From positions 1 to 46,411 of the forward strand of contig NZ_CAJVAS010000046.1 in NCBI RefSeq assembly GCF_910593845.1: a stretch of DNA of 46,411 nucleotides. Reading direction: 5' to 3'. The notes under the pieces were generated by a model. That model saw nothing but the letters and a program-made list of their open reading frames with translations. It did not search any database and was not told the DNA's origin. Below are positions 1 through 6,332 of this stretch, piece after piece. A program made the position numbers and the translations under genes. Source of the stretch: Paenibacillus solanacearum. GTDB lineage: Bacteria; Bacillota; Bacilli; Paenibacillales; NBRC-103111. How positions within the stretch are numbered: the stretch's first letter is position 1; each line of letters begins with the position of its first letter.

Positions 1-118
1 GCAGGTTGCCTACGTGTTACTCACCCGTCCGCCGCTAACCCCGAAGGGTCCGCTCGACTTGCATGTATTAGGCACGCCGCCAGCGTTCGTCCTGAGCCAG
101 GATCAAACTCTCCATTAA
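1..118 (-). rRNA. rrs: 16S ribosomal RNA, 5' end only (gene runs off the left edge)
   Basis: The minus strand reads AGAGTTTGATCCTGGCTCAG, the universal 16S 5' primer site, followed by the usual CGCTGGCGGCGTGCCTAATA stretch and then the start of the V1 region. Only the first roughly 118 bases are present. The exact mature 5' end (about 116-118) is estimated from its distance to the primer site. In B. subtilis an rRNA operon follows bofA in the same orientation, and the same order is seen here. Confidence 0.97.
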
Positions 119-226
119 GGTCGCTTGCACAATCCGAAGATCATGTCCGCTATAATGTAAGCTGATTGAGCTCAAAATTTACTGCTAGCGAGAATTTGCA
201 TTCTCTATTTCACTCACTCGTTGTTC

Positions 227-241
227 AGTTTTCAAAGGGCA
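227..241 (-). promoter_or_regulatory. boxA-like antitermination element in the rRNA leader
   Basis: The minus strand reads TGCCCTTTGAAAACT, close to the boxA-like sequence common in Firmicute rRNA leaders. It lies between the promoter and the 16S gene. In the family, boxA recruits NusB/NusE to stop premature termination. The assignment is by similarity to that pattern. Confidence 0.55.
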
Positions 242-307
242 ATTCGTTTCATTTTCCGACATCATTTGGTGTCGGTTGTTGTCGACCGTTTCAGCGGCGA
301 CTTGATT

Positions 308-337
308 AATATATCACATTCGCCCAGTTCAATGCAA
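308..337 (-). promoter_or_regulatory. rRNA operon promoter (sigma-A type)
   Basis: On the minus strand there is a -35 TTGCAT (332-337), an 18-base spacer and a -10 TATATT (308-313) preceded by TG, an extended -10. The start point would fall near 300. The site sits between bofA and the 16S gene with no clear terminator before it, so bofA transcripts may read through. Confidence 0.65.
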
Positions 338-358
338 GTGTTTTTTTCAAAAAATATT

Positions 359-625
359 TTACACGAGCACCCACAATTTTAAAGCGGCCAATGCCGCCAG
401 TCCAGGAAGGCCAAGAATGCTGACCGTACCTATCGTCACCGCGTTAAGCGGCAGCTCCAGATGCGTGTACGAACTGAACAGATTAAGAATATACAATAAA
501 ATGGACGCAAATGCAATATGCAGGCAAGCATGTCCAAGCCACTGGAATGCAAAGCGCCGGCGCAGCAGCACAAATGCAAGCAATAGACCTGACCCCAAGA
601 AAACGCCCCACAACATGTACTGCAT
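359..625 (-). CDS. bofA: BofA, inhibitor of pro-sigma-K processing
   Basis: An 88-residue, almost wholly hydrophobic protein with about three membrane segments and the BofA-family C-terminus (short loop, Gly-Leu-Pro-Gly, then an Ala/Leu helix). In B. subtilis BofA sits in the outer forespore membrane with SpoIVFA and holds the SpoIVFB protease inactive until the forespore signals, so it times sigma-K activation. The start codon overlaps the stop of yaaL (TAATG, one shared base), and a GGAGGG site lies inside the end of yaaL, so the two are probably translationally coupled. Length matches the family. Family and gene order agree. Confidence 0.9.
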   Translation of the reverse strand: MQYMLWGVFLGSGLLLAFVLLRRRFAFQWLGHACLHIAFASILLYILNLFSSYTHLELPLNAVTIGTVSILGLPGLAALAALKLWVLV

Positions 626-915
626 TATAACAATCCCTCCGTCGTACGGCTCGCAGCCACTTCTCCCGCAGATATTTTCATATTTTTCGCTTGTTTGAGC
701 AGCATTTCAAACCGTTTCTCCGCCGCTTCCAGCGCATAAATGGAATAATCGATTTGTTCTTTTTCTGTTACGTACTCAAAGCGTTTCTGCGCAATTTCCC
801 ATTCCAGATGCGCTTTGCGAATTTCCTGCACTAATAAGTAACGGTCCTGCTGCACGGAGGGCGCCAGTTTCAGCTCCCCATTATTTTTTCTCCACCTTCT
901 CAGCCAAGCCGCCAT
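625..915 (-). CDS. yaaL: YaaL-like protein (DUF2508)
   Basis: A small charged, mostly helical protein of 96 residues with no signal peptide. Its function is not known. The identification rests on length, charge pattern (many Glu, Lys and Arg in heptad-like spacing in the middle) and its place between recR and bofA, where B. subtilis has yaaL. I chose the ATG at 915 because GGGAGG lies 9 bases before it; an ATG three codons upstream directly abuts that site and is a poor start. Co-transcribed and probably translationally coupled with bofA. A terminator separates it from recR. Confidence 0.75.
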   Translation of the reverse strand: MAAWLRRWRKNNGELKLAPSVQQDRYLLVQEIRKAHLEWEIAQKRFEYVTEKEQIDYSIYALEAAEKRFEMLLKQAKNMKISAGEVAASRTTEGLL

Positions 916-981
916 ATCGATCATCCTCCCGGTTTGTCCTATTCTTTATATAGATATAAGACAAGGGAGACGGTTAGAACC

Positions 982-1010
982 AAAAAAAAGAAGCCTCTTC
1001 TTCAAGAGGC
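982..1010 (-). terminator. Rho-independent terminator after recR
   Basis: On the minus strand a 7-bp stem (GCCTCTT with AAGAGGC, loop GAAG) is followed by TTCTTTTTTTT. It lies 15 bases after the recR stop, so yaaL-bofA need their own promoter. Confidence 0.85.
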
Positions 1011-1024
1011 TCCTCCCTGCTGCT

Positions 1025-1621
1025 TTACAGCTCTCTGCGACCTTCCAACGCTTTGGTCAAGGTCACTTCATCGGCATATTCCAAATCGCCGCCAACCGGA
1101 AGTCCGTGGGCGATCCGCGTTACTTTCAAGCCGAACGATCGAACGAGTCGGGATAAATACATCGCCGTTGCTTCCCCTTCGATATTCGGATTCGTCGCCA
1201 GAATCAGCTCCTCGACCGTTTCGTCGCTGAGCCGTTTCAGCAGGTCGGCGATCCGGATTTCGTCCGGGCCGATGCCTTCCATTGGCGAAATTGCGCCATG
1301 CAGCACATGATAATATCCGTTAAACTCTTTGGTTCGCTCCATCGCGACCAGATCTTTCGGTTCCTGCACAACGCATATAATTGATGCGTCTCTGCTCTTG
1401 TCCTGGCAAATGCGGCATGGATCGGTATCCGTTATATTGCAGCAAACGGAGCAATAATGCAAATTTCTTTTGACGTTGACCAGCGCTTTGGCGAAGTCGA
1501 TAACATCGTCTTCTTTCATTCTAAGCACATGGAAAGCCAGACGTCCCGCCGTCTTCGGTCCGATCCCCGGCAGGCGCGAAAATGAGTCAATCAGCTTGGC
1601 TAAGGGCTCCGGATAAAACAA
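1025..1621 (-). CDS. recR: Recombination mediator RecR
   Basis: A 198-residue protein, normal length for RecR. With RecO and RecF it loads RecA onto gapped DNA. Visible parts are an N-terminal helix-hairpin-helix (Leu-Pro-Gly-Ile-Gly around 18-22), a four-cysteine zinc site at C57, C60, C69 and C72, and a Toprim domain from about 80 to 175. The start is a TTG at 1619-1621, preceded at 8 bases by GAGGAG; the N-terminus aligns with known RecR starts (Tyr-Pro-Glu-Pro). It lies just downstream of yaaK, an arrangement conserved across Firmicutes. Confidence 0.97.
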   Translation of the reverse strand: MFYPEPLAKLIDSFSRLPGIGPKTAGRLAFHVLRMKEDDVIDFAKALVNVKRNLHYCSVCCNITDTDPCRICQDKSRDASIICVVQEPKDLVAMERTKEFNGYYHVLHGAISPMEGIGPDEIRIADLLKRLSDETVEELILATNPNIEGEATAMYLSRLVRSFGLKVTRIAHGLPVGGDLEYADEVTLTKALEGRREL

Positions 1622-1661
1622 GGAAGCAGCTCCTCACATCGGTGAAATCGGTACTCGCCGC

Positions 1662-1973
1662 CTAGAACAATCCCGGAATGTTCATGCCTCCGGTTAATTT
1701 GGACATTTCTTTGCCAGCCAATTCTTCGGCTTTTGCCATAGCGTCGTTGATCGCAGTGAGCACCAGGTCTTGAAGCATTTCAACATCATCCGGATCAACG
1801 GCTTCCGGCTTGATAACGACAGCGGTGACTTTTTTCTGTCCGCTTACCGTTACGGTTACAACGCCGCCTCCGGCCGTACCTTCTATCGTACGATTCGCCA
1901 AATCTTCCTGCGCTTTCATCATTTGTTCCTGCATTTTTTTCACTTGCTTCATCATTTGGTTCATGTTGTTCAT
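1662..1973 (-). CDS. yaaK: YbaB/EbfC-family nucleoid-associated protein
   Basis: A 103-residue protein with the YbaB/EbfC pattern: a Met/Gln/Lys-rich N-terminal helix, a short beta region (Val-Val-Thr-Val-Thr-Val) and a C-terminal helix ending in a Met/Gly-rich tail. The family forms dimers that bind DNA, and the gene sits between dnaX and recR in most bacteria. AGGAG lies 11 bases before the ATG. It is in one operon with dnaX (29 bases upstream) and recR (about 40 bases downstream). The precise role in repair or nucleoid organisation is unsettled in the family. Confidence 0.93.
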   Translation of the reverse strand: MNNMNQMMKQVKKMQEQMMKAQEDLANRTIEGTAGGGVVTVTVSGQKKVTAVVIKPEAVDPDDVEMLQDLVLTAINDAMAKAEELAGKEMSKLTGGMNIPGLF

Positions 1974-2002
1974 TCGAACTCACACTCCTAAAGGGTCAAG
2001 TT

Positions 2003-3760
2003 TTAGTCTTCTTTTATTTTCACCAAATCTTCACCGAACAATTGGATCGCTTCGTTGATCCAATCCTCCTTGATTTCGCCGGATGGCTGCTCGTCCTCTG
2101 GCACGAGCTGGAGCTCTTCCTTCGGCGCGTCGTCCGGCTTGCGCTGCTCGGCGGCGGCTTTCCAATCCTTCATCATGATGGTGAGTAAACGATAGGGCTC
2201 GCCAAGAAGCTCACCCATCACCTGCTCGATCAATTGTTTGTTCGCAGGCTTTTCCGTCGTTTCACGATGCATTGCGCTTTTGAAGGCAACAAGCACATTG
2301 CCGTCATGAGCGGATACCGGCTCCCCATCGACAAGCCAAGCGTGAACCGTAATTTTAAGCTCCTTGACGCGTCCCATGATTTGGCTCCATTGTTGGGCAA
2401 CGGTCCGGAACGCCGGATCTTCGATGCCCTTCAAGTAGCCTTCGAGCTTCTCGATCGTCTTCTTGTTGATGACAGGCGCCGCGGGTGCGCTCCTAGGCGC
2501 GGAGGCCGAAGCCGAAGCGTTTGCTCCCGCCGAAGGGACTATCCCATTCTTCAACACTTGGGCAAGCTGCTCCTCTAGCCGTTGAATGCGGTTCATGAGC
2601 TGCCCCACCACGCCATCGGTCCGTTCCGGCGAACCGGATGCCGCCGCTAGCGGATCGATTCCTTGCGGCGATGCGGATGCTCCGCTGCAAAGCTTCATCA
2701 AAGCCACTTCGAGCAGCGTCTGCGGCTGAACGGAATATTTCATCTCCGTCTGGTAGTACGTCAGCGTGTCGATCATGGAGATAAGCGTTTCCGTCTTGAA
2801 GCGCTGCGCCACCTCGGCAAACCGCTTCACATCGAGAATGCGCTCGGTTACGGCTTGCGAGCCCGGCACCATCTTCACCATCAATAGATCCCGGAAATAA
2901 TAAATTAAATTTTCCATGCATTTGTCGGCGCTCTTGCCTTCTTGCATGAATTCATCAACCTGCTTGAGCGCGGATGCTACATCAGCGTTCTGTACGGCAA
3001 TCACAAGCCGCTCGAATTGATCGGAAGCCATGCCCCCGGTAATCGACAGCACATCTTCATACGTAATGCGTTCGCCCGAGAAGGCGATGATCTGATCGAG
3101 CAAGCTGATGGCATCGCGCATGCCGCCGTCAGATAGCCTGCCGATAAAAGCCAGGGCATCTTCATCGGCCTGGATGTTCTCATCCTCGCATACTTCCCGC
3201 AGCCTTTCCACCTGTTCTTCCAGCGCCACCCGGCGAAAGTCGAACCGCTGGCAGCGGGAAATAATGGTGGCCGGCAGCTTGTGCGGCTCCGTTGTAGCCA
3301 AGATGAACATCACATGCGCCGGCGGCTCTTCAAGCGTCTTGAGGAGCGCATTGAACGCCTCCGTCGTCAGCATGTGCACCTCATCGATAATGTACACCTT
3401 CTGACGCACTTCCGTAGGCGCGTATTTGACCTTATCGCGGATATCGCGAATTTCTTCGACGCCGCGGTTGGATGCCGCATCAATCTCGACGACGTCCATC
3501 ACGGCGCCCTCCGTGATTCGAATGCATGCGTCGCACTGATTGCACGGTTCAATGCCGGGACCGTTCAGGCAGTTCACGGCTTTGGCTAAAATTTTCGCCG
3601 TCGTCGTCTTGCCCGTCCCTCTGGGCCCATTGAATAAATAAGCATGGCTGTAGCGGCCTTCCCGAAGCGAGTTCTGCAAGGTCTGAACAATATGCTTCTG
3701 GCCGACCATATCCTGAAACGACTGTGGTCTCCACGTACGGTATAAGGCGATATGTGCCAT
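2003..3760 (-). CDS. dnaX: DNA polymerase III subunit gamma/tau
   Basis: A 585-residue clamp-loader ATPase that joins the replicative polymerase and opens the sliding clamp. Visible: Walker A at 45-52 (Gly-Pro-Arg-Gly-Thr-Gly-Lys-Thr), a zinc module with C64, C73, C76 and C79, a Walker B region with Asp-Glu-Val-His, the sensor 1 stretch Ala-Thr-Thr-Glu, and an SRC box (Ser-Arg-Cys-Gln-Arg). An Ala/Ser/Pro-rich linker near 400-430 leads to the tau tail. ATG start with GGAGAG upstream. I saw no convincing slippage site, so a separate gamma form by frameshift is not supported. It heads the dnaX-yaaK-recR operon. Confidence 0.97.
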   Translation of the reverse strand: MAHIALYRTWRPQSFQDMVGQKHIVQTLQNSLREGRYSHAYLFNGPRGTGKTTTAKILAKAVNCLNGPGIEPCNQCDACIRITEGAVMDVVEIDAASNRGVEEIRDIRDKVKYAPTEVRQKVYIIDEVHMLTTEAFNALLKTLEEPPAHVMFILATTEPHKLPATIISRCQRFDFRRVALEEQVERLREVCEDENIQADEDALAFIGRLSDGGMRDAISLLDQIIAFSGERITYEDVLSITGGMASDQFERLVIAVQNADVASALKQVDEFMQEGKSADKCMENLIYYFRDLLMVKMVPGSQAVTERILDVKRFAEVAQRFKTETLISMIDTLTYYQTEMKYSVQPQTLLEVALMKLCSGASASPQGIDPLAAASGSPERTDGVVGQLMNRIQRLEEQLAQVLKNGIVPSAGANASASASAPRSAPAAPVINKKTIEKLEGYLKGIEDPAFRTVAQQWSQIMGRVKELKITVHAWLVDGEPVSAHDGNVLVAFKSAMHRETTEKPANKQLIEQVMGELLGEPYRLLTIMMKDWKAAAEQRKPDDAPKEELQLVPEDEQPSGEIKEDWINEAIQLFGEDLVKIKED

Positions 3761-3792
3761 CTTGCCCTCTCCAATGAATGTTTATCTTATTC

Positions 3793-3821
3793 ATTATACT
3801 ATAAACGGCAAGCGGTTTGAA
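3793..3821 (-). promoter_or_regulatory. Sigma-A promoter for dnaX
   Basis: On the minus strand a -35 TTCAAA (3816-3821), 17-base spacer and a perfect -10 TATAAT (3793-3798). The start would fall about 25-30 bases before the dnaX ATG. Confidence 0.6.
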
Positions 3822-3866
3822 GGGGAGCGGTGCTGCGGGGCGGGCGTCAACGGCATTGAGGGCGCG

Positions 3867-4928
3867 TTATGGGAACGGAATGCTCACTGTAAAGGTCGTG
3901 CCGTACCCTTTGGAAGATACGCGGATGTATCCTCCGATATCGTGAATGATGCGCTGGCAGACAGACAGCCCGAGTCCGGTCCCCTGTTCCTTTGTCGTAA
4001 AGAAAGGATCGAATATTTTATCGATGACGAACATCGGAATACCCGGTCCTGTATCATGTATATCAATGCTCACCTTTCTTTCTTCCATATCGACTCGTTC
4101 AGATAAGGTCAGATACCCTCCTTCACCCATCGCTTCAATTCCGTTTTTGCCTATATTGAGAAACACTTGCTTCAGCAGCTCGCGGTCTGCGATCACGCGG
4201 GGCAGATCAAGCATCGCCTCATACCGGACGATAACACCGTGCAATATCGCTTCATTATTAATGATCGGCAGTATATCCCGCAGTACTTGGGATACATCGA
4301 CTTCCTCCATGGCGGCATGCTTCGGCTTGCTGAGCAGTAAAAATTCGTTTACCAGTTCGTTGATGCGATTGATTTCGGCTAGCATCACATCGGTATACCC
4401 GCTTTCGCGCCGCATGCCTTGATCCTCGAACGTTTTGCGCAGCACCTGCAAAAAACCTTTGATCGATGTCAGCGGATTGCGGATTTCGTGAGCGGTTCCC
4501 GCGGCGATCTGCCCGATCATGGCCAGCCGGTCACTGCGCTGCACTTGTTCTTCCAGGGAACGCAGATTCGTCACGTCCTTGAATATGATATAAGCGCCTA
4601 CAACGTCCCCCGTACCATCGCGCAATACGTTTGAATCCATCAACAGTTCGTACCGTTCTTCGCCAAGCGTCCAGGATAAAGCATGATTGCGGACAACCAT
4701 TCCGTCGAGAATGCTCCGATTGAAGAGCTGATGCTCGGCGGGCAATGCGGCAAATACCCGTTCCATAGGAAGATGAAGAACTTGTTCCCGGTGAAGTCCG
4801 AGCACGCGGCAGGCCATATCGCTGATGTCGATAAGCTCAAAAGACGTATTGAGCAAAATGACGCCCAAATTGACGTCTTTCAGGAATGTGCCTGCGAATT
4901 GCTGAAGCAAACTTAGTTCATGCTGCAC
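3867..4928 (-). CDS. Soluble PAS-domain sensor histidine kinase (possible phosphorelay kinase)
   Basis: A 353-residue cytoplasmic kinase with no membrane segment. A PAS domain covers about 10-120. The HisKA dimerisation helix follows, with phospho-acceptor H148 (His-Glu-Ile-Arg-Asn-Pro). The ATPase domain shows an N box (Asn-Ile-Gly-Lys-Asn-Gly), a G1 box (Asp-Thr-Gly-Pro-Gly-Ile-Pro), an F box (Phe-Phe-Thr-Thr-Lys) and a G2 box (Gly-Thr-Gly-Leu-Gly-Leu). It starts with GTG, preceded by GGGGGGAG. No response regulator gene is adjacent. Its architecture resembles sporulation kinases KinA/KinE or NtrB, and Spo0F is encoded in this window. Feeding Spo0F is therefore a reasonable but unproven guess. 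In B. subtilis no kinase lies between dnaX and the SRP RNA gene. Confidence 0.88.
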   Translation of the reverse strand: MQHELSLLQQFAGTFLKDVNLGVILLNTSFELIDISDMACRVLGLHREQVLHLPMERVFAALPAEHQLFNRSILDGMVVRNHALSWTLGEERYELLMDSNVLRDGTGDVVGAYIIFKDVTNLRSLEEQVQRSDRLAMIGQIAAGTAHEIRNPLTSIKGFLQVLRKTFEDQGMRRESGYTDVMLAEINRINELVNEFLLLSKPKHAAMEEVDVSQVLRDILPIINNEAILHGVIVRYEAMLDLPRVIADRELLKQVFLNIGKNGIEAMGEGGYLTLSERVDMEERKVSIDIHDTGPGIPMFVIDKIFDPFFTTKEQGTGLGLSVCQRIIHDIGGYIRVSSKGYGTTFTVSIPFP

Positions 4929-5195
4929 CGTTTTCTCCCCCCAAGGTTTTTCGCCTAAAGAAAAACTGTTTTTGCAAGCGACATGAACGAGGCCCGCTCA
5001 TGTGAACAGCGCTTCCTGATTTGGTTAACTTTAGTATACAATTCTCCTAAATTTTTCATTTTCCTTCTTCCAGGCATATAAAAAAGCTTCTAGTCGAAGC
5101 CTTTCGATGAAGATACATTCGTGTTTTAGCGGAAACTTTTTTTGAAAGATCCTCATTCTTCAGCTTCGCTGAAAACTTATACATTCTGATCTTAT
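4929..5195. other. Intergenic region between the kinase and the SRP RNA terminator
   Basis: No gene seen. On the minus strand a TATACT hexamer near 5035-5040 could be the -10 of the kinase promoter, but I see no good -35. A short hairpin with a T run lies at 5080-5102, and TTCAGC/GCTGAA around 5159-5173 could form another small stem. The rest is AT-rich and featureless. Confidence 0.4.
5080..5102 (-). terminator. Weak second terminator downstream of the SRP RNA gene
   Basis: On the minus strand a 7-pair stem with one G-U pair (AGGCTTC with GAAGCTT, loop GACTA) runs into TTTTT. It could back up the main SRP RNA terminator at 5196-5240. Confidence 0.35.
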
Positions 5196-5240
5196 AAAAA
5201 AACACCGGTTCGCTTGACCGCAAAGGTCAATCACCGGTGT
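5196..5240 (-). terminator. Rho-independent terminator of the SRP RNA gene
   Basis: On the minus strand ACACCGGT (8 bp) and, inside it, TTGACC with GGTCAA (6 bp) form a two-part stem followed by seven T. It starts about 12 bases beyond the expected 3' end of the SRP RNA. Confidence 0.85.
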
Positions 5241-5251
5241 ATCTGTATGTA

Positions 5252-5523
5252 GGAAAACCGTGCACCTACCTTGATAGTATGATCCGAGTGGAATTTTTAT
5301 CGTCAGCTCAAGTTAGGCTCCCCTCCGGCACATGGAACATCTTGCTTACGGCTGCTTCCTTCCGGACCTGACCGGATTCACAAGCTTCCATTGCGGAGGA
5401 CCCGACTCTCAACACCAACTTTAAAACCCAAACCTCACATCATAATACCGCGAATAGGCGCTCAACCCCGCTGTAGCGGATTGCGGGTTACAGGGCACCG
5501 CTACCTCCCCGTCTAGCACGGCA
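5252..5523 (-). ncRNA. ffs: Signal recognition particle RNA (large Bacillus-type scRNA)
   Basis: The minus strand carries the conserved SRP RNA core: GGTCAGGTCCGGAAGGAAGC (helix 8 with its GGAA tetraloop, the Ffh binding site). The 5' Alu-like part is also present (GGGGAGGTAGCGGTGCCCTG and the following CCCGCAATCCGCT). The 3' end matches the B. subtilis scRNA end (GGTGCACGG). Length is about 272 bases, typical of the long form with an Alu domain found in Bacillus. It forms the RNA scaffold for Ffh in co-translational membrane targeting. The 5' end is set from the promoter and the 3' end by comparison, so each may be off by a few bases. Confidence 0.95.
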
Positions 5524-5529
5524 AAGATA

Positions 5530-5558
5530 AGTATAGACGATTCGTCCTTAAATAGCAA
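5530..5558 (-). promoter_or_regulatory. Promoter of the SRP RNA gene
   Basis: On the minus strand a -35 TTGCTA (5553-5558), a 17-base spacer and a -10 TATACT (5530-5535). The start would be at about 5523, where the known 5' end pattern of the RNA begins. It sits directly after the lipoprotein gene stop. Confidence 0.75.
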
Positions 5559-5568
5559 CCTTGGGGAT

Positions 5569-5958
5569 TTATTTAACAGCAACGCTAACTTTATACTTGT
5601 ATCGGGGTACAGCCGCGGCCAGCGCCTCTTGCGCCTGCGTGCGAATTCGCTCGATTGTCGACTGATCGGTACCCGCCGGAACGTCGAGCCGCACATGCGC
5701 AGTCGGTCCGTTCAAGCTAATATTCGTCCGCGTAACAACAGGCAGCTGCGCTTTGACCGCCTGATCCATAACTCGAAGATCATCCGTATACGTACGGTAA
5801 GTCGCTCCCATCGGATTGTTCGGATTGACGTCGGTAATGCCGAGCAGTCCGTCGCGGGCGTGCGACTGCACCTCGTGATGGGTATCCTGCTTCTGACACG
5901 CCGTCGCACAGACCGATATGAGGCATGCGCCGATCATACATCGAATCCATTTGGACAT
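5569..5958 (-). CDS. Small lipoprotein, possibly YhcN/YlaJ-like
   Basis: A 129-residue protein. Positively charged residues and a hydrophobic stretch (about 5-20) lead to a lipobox-like Ala-Thr-Ala-Cys, with C21 the likely lipidated residue. The remainder is a small soluble domain ending in alternating hydrophobic beta residues (Tyr-Lys-Val-Ser-Val-Ala-Val). It may belong to the YhcN/YlaJ spore lipoprotein family, but the resemblance is weak and I would not assign a role. The ATG at 5958 was chosen for its GGAGGTG site, 6-7 bases upstream, and the signal peptide directly after it. That ribosome binding site is buried in a strong hairpin (5963-6014), which is unusual. The gene lies between rpmE and the SRP RNA promoter. 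Confidence 0.75.
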   Translation of the reverse strand: MSKWIRCMIGACLISVCATACQKQDTHHEVQSHARDGLLGITDVNPNNPMGATYRTYTDDLRVMDQAVKAQLPVVTRTNISLNGPTAHVRLDVPAGTDQSTIERIRTQAQEALAAAVPRYKYKVSVAVK

Positions 5959-5962
5959 AAAA

Positions 5963-6014
5963 ACACCTCCTGTGGCGCTAAGATCTACAATCTTAGGATG
6001 ACCACAGGAGGTGT
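5963..6014 (-). terminator. Terminator-shaped hairpin that contains the lipoprotein gene's Shine-Dalgarno
   Basis: On the minus strand a perfect 13-bp outer stem (ACACCTCCTGTGG with CCACAGGAGGTGT) encloses a perfect 7-bp inner stem (CTAAGAT with ATCTTAG) and ends in TTTTT directly before the ATG at 5958. The 3' arm holds AGGAGGTG, the ribosome binding site. It lies 30 bases after the rpmE stop, so it can end rpmE transcription and, on any read-through RNA, close the lipoprotein start. Confidence 0.8.
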
Positions 6015-6043
6015 GCTTATGCCTCAGTGAAGCCGGCAACAAA

Positions 6044-6241
6044 TTACATGCCGTATTTCTTCTTGAATCTATCAACGCGACCGCCGGCATCCAAGAATTT
6101 TTGCTTACCCGTGAAGAACGGATGGCAAGCGGAGCAAATCTCTACGCGAAGATTTTGCTTAACGGAACCCGTTTCAAACGTGTTACCGCATGCGCAAGTA
6201 ATCGTCGTTTGATGATAAGTCGGATGGATTGCTTGTTTCAT
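6044..6241 (-). CDS. rpmE: Ribosomal protein bL31, zinc-binding form
   Basis: A 65-residue protein of the large ribosomal subunit. The four zinc-site cysteines are at C16, C18, C36 and C39, exactly the E. coli pattern of the C+ form. The ending (Gly-Gly-Arg-Val-Asp-Arg-Phe-Lys-Lys-Lys-Tyr) is typical. I chose the ATG at 6241 because it gives the standard N-terminus (Met-Lys-Gln-Ala-Ile-His-Pro) and follows AGAGGTG. In Bacillus the C+ form is used when zinc is plentiful. Gene order rpmE-rho is conserved, but here a radical SAM gene lies between them. Confidence 0.97.
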   Translation of the reverse strand: MKQAIHPTYHQTTITCACGNTFETGSVKQNLRVEICSACHPFFTGKQKFLDAGGRVDRFKKKYGM

Positions 6242-6302
6242 TGCCCTTTCACCTCTTTTGCCCTGAAACACCATGTGAATCAGAGTTATACATACCGTGA
6301 CG

Positions 6303-6332
6303 ATTATAGCACGCCGCCAATCAACGTTGCAA
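6303..6332 (-). promoter_or_regulatory. Promoter for rpmE
   Basis: On the minus strand a -35 TTGCAA (6327-6332), an 18-base spacer and a perfect TATAAT (6303-6308). It overlaps the last codons of the radical SAM gene and leaves a leader of about 55 bases before rpmE. Confidence 0.65.

Noticed and set aside
2003..3760. Programmed frameshift in dnaX giving a short gamma form
   Set aside because: I found no A-AAA-AAG type slippage site followed by a hairpin in the right place, so only the full-length product is listed.
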